64,000 nucleotides of DNA from Dactylosporangium sucinum (GTDB lineage Bacteria; Actinomycetota; Actinomycetes; Mycobacteriales; Micromonosporaceae), in assembly GCF_014647515.1 (NCBI RefSeq), contig NZ_BMPI01000064.1, positions 1 to 64,000 of the forward strand, written 5' to 3'. How positions within the stretch are numbered: position 1 is the stretch's first letter; the number at the start of each line of letters is the position of its first letter. The notes beneath the pieces are model-generated. The model was not told the DNA's origin. It was given only the letters and a program-made list of their open reading frames with translations, and searched no databases. Both the position numbers and the translations under genes were made by a program. Positions 57,417 through 64,000 of the stretch are shown piece by piece.

Positions 57417-57767
57417 GTGAGCGTGGACGTGTCCCGGGCGGCCCGCCGGCTGCGCAAACACCTGCCCGACGCGTTCCGCCTGCCGACCGAGGCCGATCCG
57501 GCGCCGGAGCCGCGCCACCTGGCCGTCGTGTGCTTCTGGGCGGCCGGGCTGGGCCTCGGCGGCATGGCGGTGGCCCTGCGGGCCTTCGTGGGCCTCGTCG
57601 GGCCGTCCCGGGGCTGGTACGCACCGACGGTCATCACGATCGGCCTGGTCGGGCTGGCGTGCACGATCGCCGCGTTCGCGAGCGTGCATCATCGCCGGCT
57701 GCCACTGGCCCTGCTGGGCGCGGCTTCGGTGAGCCTGGTGGCGGGCTGGATCGTGACCGGGCTCTAG
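57417..57767 (+). CDS. Small membrane protein, unknown function
   Basis: 116 residues from the GTG at 57417 (GAGGAGG upstream). Three hydrophobic segments (VCFWAAGLGLGGMAVALRAFV; PTVITIGLVGLACTIAAFASV; PLALLGAASVSLVAGWIVTG) follow a basic N-terminus (ARRLRKHLPDAFRLP). The family is not recognised. It is the only plus-strand gene in this block and converges with cysM. The stretch between 57155 and 57416 shows no other gene. Confidence 0.65.
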   Translation: MSVDVSRAARRLRKHLPDAFRLPTEADPAPEPRHLAVVCFWAAGLGLGGMAVALRAFVGLVGPSRGWYAPTVITIGLVGLACTIAAFASVHHRRLPLALLGAASVSLVAGWIVTGL

Positions 57768-57770
57768 GCC

Positions 57771-59593
<1,823 letters not shown>

Positions 59594-59701
59594 GCCCGAC
59601 AGCCTACCGAAACCAGGTGGCAACCTGCCCGTGACGGCCCTCACGCTGCCCCGCTTCGCTGAGCCCATGGCGAGGGGCCCCTCCGCTTCAGTCCGGACCG
59701 C

Positions 59702-60202
59702 TCACGCCATCAAGGCGCCGACGAGGGACTCCTGGAGGTACGTCAAGTACTGGTAAACGGACAGTTGCCCCACGCGGGGTGAGGTCGGATCGCGCAGGAT
59801 GGCGTCGTCCAGCTCGGCCTCGATGTCGACGTCGTCGTTGGTGATCCCGAGCCGCAGGCCCAGCGTGAGCCGCACGTCGGTCAGCGCCCGCAGCCACGCC
59901 TCGGCCTGCTCCTCGTCGAGGGCCACCTCGCCGCCCTCGACCGGGAGGGCGTCCAGCAGCATCGCCGCCTGCTCCAGCTTCGCCGAGCGGAGATCGTCCT
60001 CCGTGTAGCGGCGCAGGTCGGCGGAGGCGCCGGGGTCGTCGCGGTACACGTCGGGAAACAGGCGGTCGATCACCGGGTCGTCGCGGTCGAAGCCCTCGGA
60101 CAGCAGGGTGATGACCTCGAGCATGACCTCGTTGAGGACGGCCGCCTCCGCGGGCCCGAACCGGGCCACGCAGGCTGTGCCGGCGCGCACGAACATGGTC
60201 AC
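59702..60202 (-). CDS. DUF2017 family protein
   Basis: 166 residues. [24 protein letters not shown] (split) and the C-terminus [18 protein letters not shown] are typical of DUF2017, an actinobacterial family always found after clpS. The function is unknown. The GTG at 60202 overlaps the clpS stop (GTGA); an ATG two codons on is possible. Its stop lies in a copy of the GGAGGGGCC-type repeat. Confidence 0.88.
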   Translation of the reverse strand: MTMFVRAGTACVARFGPAEAAVLNEVMLEVITLLSEGFDRDDPVIDRLFPDVYRDDPGASADLRRYTEDDLRSAKLEQAAMLLDALPVEGGEVALDEEQAEAWLRALTDVRLTLGLRLGITNDDVDIEAELDDAILRDPTSPRVGQLSVYQYLTYLQESLVGALMA

Positions 60203-60495
60203 GATTGGTCCACCGTCGCCCAGAGGCCGTATGCCTGCAACCTGGAGGCGTCGTACTCCATCCGCTCCCGGGGGCCGCTGGAGACGATCGCCTTGCCCTT
60301 GTGATGCACGTCGAGCATGAGGCGTTCGGCCTTCTCCTTGCTATACCCGAAAAGCTTCTGCAGGACCCAGGTCACGTAGCTCATCAGGTTGACGGGATCG
60401 TTCCAGACCACGGTCACCCACGGACGGTCGGCCTGGGGCACCTCGTCAACCTCGACGTGGGTCTCTTCGATCGGTAGGACCTGCGGCGCCGCCAT
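60199..60495 (-). CDS. clpS: ATP-dependent Clp protease adaptor ClpS
   Basis: 98 residues. It delivers N-degron substrates to a ClpA/ClpC unfoldase. [20 protein letters not shown] carries the DPVN N-end-rule pocket, and [19 protein letters not shown] is the helix with the conserved histidines. It is coupled to DUF2017. Confidence 0.95.
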   Translation of the reverse strand: MAAPQVLPIEETHVEVDEVPQADRPWVTVVWNDPVNLMSYVTWVLQKLFGYSKEKAERLMLDVHHKGKAIVSSGPRERMEYDASRLQAYGLWATVDQS

Positions 60496-60510
60496 ACCAA
60501 CATGGTGCCA

Positions 60511-62025
60511 TCAAGCGAGCAGCACGCCATGGTCGACCGCGTCCCCCGCGATGATGGCGAGCGCCTGGCGCAGCTCGGAGTACCGTTCGGTGAGTTCGTG
60601 GCCGATCTCGACCTCGACCTCACGCAGGGCGTGCTGCAGCCAGCGCCGGCAGTCCTTCTTGTCCGGCAGCTTCGGCGGCCCGCCCGGGGCGATCTTGGGC
60701 TGCCACATCGCGAAGCAGCTGGCGTTGAGGCCGACTCCGATCGCGGCGAGCACGCGGTCGGGCGCGTCGGTCCGGTCGGCCCCGCCGACCGCGGACAGGC
60801 TGTCGACGGCGGCGGCGCCGGTGAGCGCGGCGACCGCCGACGTGGTGGTCACCAGCAGCGCCCGGTCGCGCTCGCGGTCGTCGTCGCGCAGGGTGTCGGC
60901 GGCCCGCCGGGCGGCGGTCGCGATCCGGCGCAGCACGGCGTCGTCCGGCGGCGCGTCGAGCAGCTCGCCGAACACGGCGGCGATCAGCTCGCGGGTGTCG
61001 GCGTGCAGCTGGCGGGTGGTGCGCAGGGAGAGCGCGTGCAGTTCGCGGTCGAGCACGTGGGGCAGCTCCGGGCAGCCCTTGCCCGAGCCGAGCTCCTGCA
61101 CGCAGCGCACGTGGATGGTGGCCAGGTCGATCGAGACCCGCTCGGCCGCGGCCAGGCCGCGCTGGCGGATCTCCCGGTCGAGCCGCTCCTGCCAGCCGTC
61201 GCCGGCGCCCGAGACGGTGGCCGCGGTGACCCCGCCGATCTTGACCTCGGCCGCGCCGTGCTGGTCGGCCCAGATCTCCAGCAGGTGGCGCAGCTCGGCG
61301 ACGCCGAACACGGCCTCGGGGTCGAGCGAGACCGGGAACCAGGGCGCGGTGGCCAGCTTCGGGCCGCGCGAGGCGAGCAGCGCCCGGTTGGCGGCGAGCA
61401 TCTCCGGCCACAGGTCGTGCTGGTCGATGTGGGTGAGGACGAGCCCGATCCGCTCGACCCGCTCGGCCGCGGCGGCCAGCAGGTCGAGCTCGGCGCGCGC
61501 GAGCGGGACGGCCGCGTCGATCACGAACAGCAGGCCGAGGCTGTGCTCGGCGGCGTCGAGGACGATCTCGACCCGGGCCGGGTCCAGGCCCCCGCTGCCG
61601 GGCGTGTCGACCAGCGCGACGTGCTTGAGCAGGGCCGCCGGGTGGCTGATCTCGATCCGGCGGGGCGGACGCTGCGGGCCGCCCTTCGGCGCCGTGGCCG
61701 GGCGCGGCTCCCGGTGGCCGGGGATGAACGCCCGGACGTCGGGCCGCTCGCCGTGGCGGAACACCGTCCAGGCCTCCTCGGCGGCGGCACGGTCGGGCGC
61801 GGTACGGCGGATCAGGGCGTTGACCAGCGCGGTCTTCCCGCTGCCCGGGGGGCCGGCGATCAGGGCGTAGGAGCGGGCCTGCGGCTGGGTCTGGGCGGAC
61901 GGCGGCCGCTGGCTCCGGCTGCCGCGTACCGGCATCGCGGACACGGGACCCCCGGTGGTCGTCGCGGCGTTGCTCGTCGCGACGGAAAGATCGATCGACG
62001 GCGCCTGCATGACTCCAGACCCCAT
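60511..62025 (-). CDS. Dynamin-like GTPase
   Basis: 504 residues from the ATG at 62025 with AAGGAGG 7 nt upstream. The first ~50 residues are disordered. G1 is GPPGSGKT (58-65), G3 is LVDTPGSGG and G4 is LTHID, where a canonical G4 reads N/TKxD. The long helical C-terminal part includes a Gly/Ala-rich hydrophobic segment (~440-470) that could insert into membrane. Membrane remodelling or stress-related function is inferred from the family; no partner dynamin lies next to it. Confidence 0.75.
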   Translation of the reverse strand: MGSGVMQAPSIDLSVATSNAATTTGGPVSAMPVRGSRSQRPPSAQTQPQARSYALIAGPPGSGKTALVNALIRRTAPDRAAAEEAWTVFRHGERPDVRAFIPGHREPRPATAPKGGPQRPPRRIEISHPAALLKHVALVDTPGSGGLDPARVEIVLDAAEHSLGLLFVIDAAVPLARAELDLLAAAAERVERIGLVLTHIDQHDLWPEMLAANRALLASRGPKLATAPWFPVSLDPEAVFGVAELRHLLEIWADQHGAAEVKIGGVTAATVSGAGDGWQERLDREIRQRGLAAAERVSIDLATIHVRCVQELGSGKGCPELPHVLDRELHALSLRTTRQLHADTRELIAAVFGELLDAPPDDAVLRRIATAARRAADTLRDDDRERDRALLVTTTSAVAALTGAAAVDSLSAVGGADRTDAPDRVLAAIGVGLNASCFAMWQPKIAPGGPPKLPDKKDCRRWLQHALREVEVEIGHELTERYSELRQALAIIAGDAVDHGVLLA

Positions 62026-62218
62026 GTGCGACCTCCTTGCGCGCCCGGGATGTACCGCCACAGGCAATCTGGACGACCTTGCGAGCAGCATCGGAACGCT
62101 ACGTGAACAGCCACTTACCGAGGCAGGGATCCAGGTACTCAACTGGATCCGATCGCACTACTCAAGTTCGTGCGTCCGCAGGTACGCCGTGTAACCAACA
62201 TATCGATATGCTGCGACG

Positions 62219-64000
62219 GTGCCTCCCTGGAGCTTCGTCGGACGAAACGCAGAACTGATCCGTGTCGCCGAGTCCGCCTCCGGAACCACCGGTCGTGGGC
62301 TGATTCTCGGCGGGCCTCCAGGCATCGGCAAGAGCCGATTGCTGCGCGAGGGCGTCCAGGCCCTTGACCAGGACAGACTCGCCGTCTGGACGGCCACGGC
62401 CAACGCCGCCACGGCCGGCCTGCCGCTCGGCGGGCTGGCCCAGGTGCTGCCGCCCGACCAGCCGGCGGGCGGGTCGCCCGCGGGGCTGCTGCGCTGGGCC
62501 GTCGACGCGCTGCACCGGCAGGCCGCCGGCCGGCCGATCGTCGTGGCGATCGACGACGCCCATCTGCTCGACCCGCTGTCCGCGGCGCTGGTGTACTACG
62601 TGGCCCGCTCCGAGAACGCGACCGTGATCGGCACCGTGCGCACCGGCGAGCCGCTGCACGACCCGATCAGCGCGCTGTGGAAGGACGACCTGGTCGAGCG
62701 GATCGAGCTCGGCCCGCTGACCCTGCAGGAGACGTCCGACCTGCTCCAGCAGGTGCTCGGCGGCCCGGTCGACTCCGCGTCCGTCGACCGGCTCTGGCAG
62801 CTCTCCCAGGGCAACGCGCTGCTGCTGCGCGAGCTGGTGATCGCCGCGCACGCGTCCGGCGAGATCATCGAGAGCTACGGCATGCAGCGCTGGACCGGCA
62901 AGGTCGACCTGGCGCCGACGCTCACCGAGGTGGTCGACGCGCGCATCGGCAAGCTGACCCCGCAGGAGCGGGCGGTGCTGGAGCTGGTCGCGTTCGGCGA
63001 GCCGATCGGCCTGCCCCTGCTGGTGAACGCCACCGACCTGGCCACCGTCGAGACGGCCGAGGAGCGGCAGCTCATCCGGGTCGTGGTCGAGGACCGGCGC
63101 ACGACGGTGCGGCTGGCCCACCCGCTGTACGGCGAGGTCGTCCGCCGCCGCTGCCCGGTGACCCGGTTCCGGCGGCTGCTCGACCAGCTCGCCACCCTCG
63201 TCGAGGAGACCGGCGCGCGGCGCCGCGACGACCTGCTGCGGGTGGCGGTCTGGCGGCTCGACAGCGACACGGCGCGCGACCCGGTGCAGCTGCTCAACGC
63301 CTGCCGGCTCGCCTTCGCCACCTACGACATGGCCCTCGCGATGCGGCTCGGCAAGGCCGCGGTGGCGGCGGGCGGCGGGTTCGACGCGGCCGAGACCCTC
63401 GCCACGATCCTCATGTTCGCCAACTGCCCGGACGAGGGCGCGCTGATCCTCGACCAGAACGAGGACCAGATCGGCGACGAGGCGCAGCGCAGCCGCTGGC
63501 TCGCGATCCGGCACATCACCGCGCACTGGGGCCTGGGCGACCCGACCACCGTCGACGAGCTCGGCCGGCAGGCGCAGAAGCTCGTCGACCTGCGGGAGCG
63601 CTCGCTCGCCCTGTCCGTCGAGTCGACCATGCGGCTGCACCGCGGCGACCACGCCCAGGCCCTGACGCTGGCCCGCACCGTCCTGGACGGGCCGGCCAGC
63701 GCGCCCGGCCCGCGGGCCCTCGCCCGCAGCATCATGGGCCACCTGCAGGCGATGCGCGGCACGCCGGTGCAGACGGTCAAGGCGATGGCGGCGCTGGACG
63801 CCGACACCGCCCAGTGGCGGGCCGAGGTCCCCTACATCCAGCTCGGCATCGAGCTGGCCCGCGGCACCGCGATGATCCTCGCCGCCGATCTGGACGCCGT
63901 CGACGCGATCGTCGCCGCCGAGTTCGCCGGCATGGCCGACGCCGGCAACTTCCTGCTCGGCTCCGGCTACCTGCAGATCGTGCGGGCCCAGGCGGCGCGC
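62219..64000 (+). CDS. Large LuxR-type (LAL/MalT-like) ATPase regulator, 5' part only
   Basis: 594 codons, open to the end of the window. An AAA-like ATPase domain has Walker A GGPPGIGKS (31-39) and Walker B IVVAIDDAH (~100-108), then GTVRTGEP and SQGNALLLRELV. A helical TPR-like region begins at about residue 350. A C-terminal LuxR helix-turn-helix is expected beyond the window but is not seen. The GTG at 62219 is the only in-frame start before the conserved FVGRNAEL; the upstream ATG at 62208 is in another frame. It diverges from the GTPase gene. Confidence 0.82.
   Translation, partial: MPPWSFVGRNAELIRVAESASGTTGRGLILGGPPGIGKSRLLREGVQALDQDRLAVWTATANAATAGLPLGGLAQVLPPDQPAGGSPAGLLRWAVDALHRQAAGRPIVVAIDDAHLLDPLSAALVYYVARSENATVIGTVRTGEPLHDPISALWKDDLVERIELGPLTLQETSDLLQQVLGGPVDSASVDRLWQLSQGNALLLRELVIAAHASGEIIESYGMQRWTGKVDLAPTLTEVVDARIGKLTPQERAVLELVAFGEPIGLPLLVNATDLATVETAEERQLIRVVVEDRRTTVRLAHPLYGEVVRRRCPVTRFRRLLDQLATLVEETGARRRDDLLRVAVWRLDSDTARDPVQLLNACRLAFATYDMALAMRLGKAAVAAGGGFDAAETLATILMFANCPDEGALILDQNEDQIGDEAQRSRWLAIRHITAHWGLGDPTTVDELGRQAQKLVDLRERSLALSVESTMRLHRGDHAQALTLARTVLDGPASAPGPRALARSIMGHLQAMRGTPVQTVKAMAALDADTAQWRAEVPYIQLGIELARGTAMILAADLDAVDAIVAAEFAGMADAGNFLLGSGYLQIVRAQAAR

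Overview
The window is high-GC DNA from an actinomycete, most likely of the Micromonosporaceae. The evidence is mycothiol-type and Clp-system genes, Rv-like gene orders (Rv2411c-Rv2409c; Rv1331-Rv1341), many leaderless promoters with a TANNNT box 6-8 nt before the start codon, and an rRNA leader of the kind found in this family. I cannot name the genus from sequence alone. Almost all of it looks like ordinary chromosome; the only trace of a mobile element is a decayed integrase beside a tRNA-Gly gene.

Region 1-6.4 kb: leader and three tandem promoters of an rRNA operon reading leftwards out of the window, a small membrane protein, a nitrilase-family amidase, then the protein quality-control block tig, clpP1-clpP2, clpX (all minus strand) with a ClgR-like operator before clpP1. 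6.3-7 kb: tRNA-Pro, tRNA-Gly and the integrase relic. 7-16 kb: SseB-like protein, GntR regulator, a coupled operon DUF2625 / alpha-beta hydrolase / YCII protein / ECF sigma factor, an SDR oxidoreductase, a coupled protein-kinase / tyrosine-phosphatase pair, and an Eis-like acetyltransferase. 16-25 kb: histidine-rich protein, rpiB, DUF1015, RsbW-like ATPase, cation efflux protein, small membrane proteins, a mycothiol-type DsbA-like nitroreductase and pepN. 25-36 kb: a repeat-rich intergenic region, ctaJ, HNH nuclease, MscS channel, MFS transporter, truncated globin, a secreted beta-propeller-like protein, tRNA-His, orn, a membrane protein with tandem repeats, a CopC-CopD fusion and a bcp peroxiredoxin.

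36-41 kb: the three-gene ATP-grasp / alpha-E / transglutaminase operon, followed by the most unusual locus of the window. It holds a tRNA-like gene with a UAG (Leu) anticodon but a short variable loop, a 243-residue protein of unknown function, and then two tandem structured RNAs in which a T-arm, a loop-capped acceptor stem and a D-arm occur in permuted order on top of long imperfect helices. This is the architecture of tRNA-mimicking bacterial Y RNAs (YrlA type), but no Ro60/TROVE gene is present. The two RNAs share one strand of their closing helices, so they cannot both be fully closed at once.

41-51 kb: PH-like membrane protein, HAD-like protein without its catalytic aspartate, MOSC protein, then a complete histidine-utilisation operon (RpiR-type regulator, hutU, an M20 amidohydrolase, hutF, hutI, hutH) with overlapping reading frames. 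51-60.5 kb (minus strand): rdgB, rph, a GDSL esterase, two GT4 glycosyltransferases, an Rv1339-like metallohydrolase, then the CysO-dependent cysteine pathway (cysM, cysO, mec), DUF2017 and clpS. 60.5-64 kb: a dynamin-like GTPase and the first 594 codons of a large LuxR-type ATPase regulator that leaves the window.
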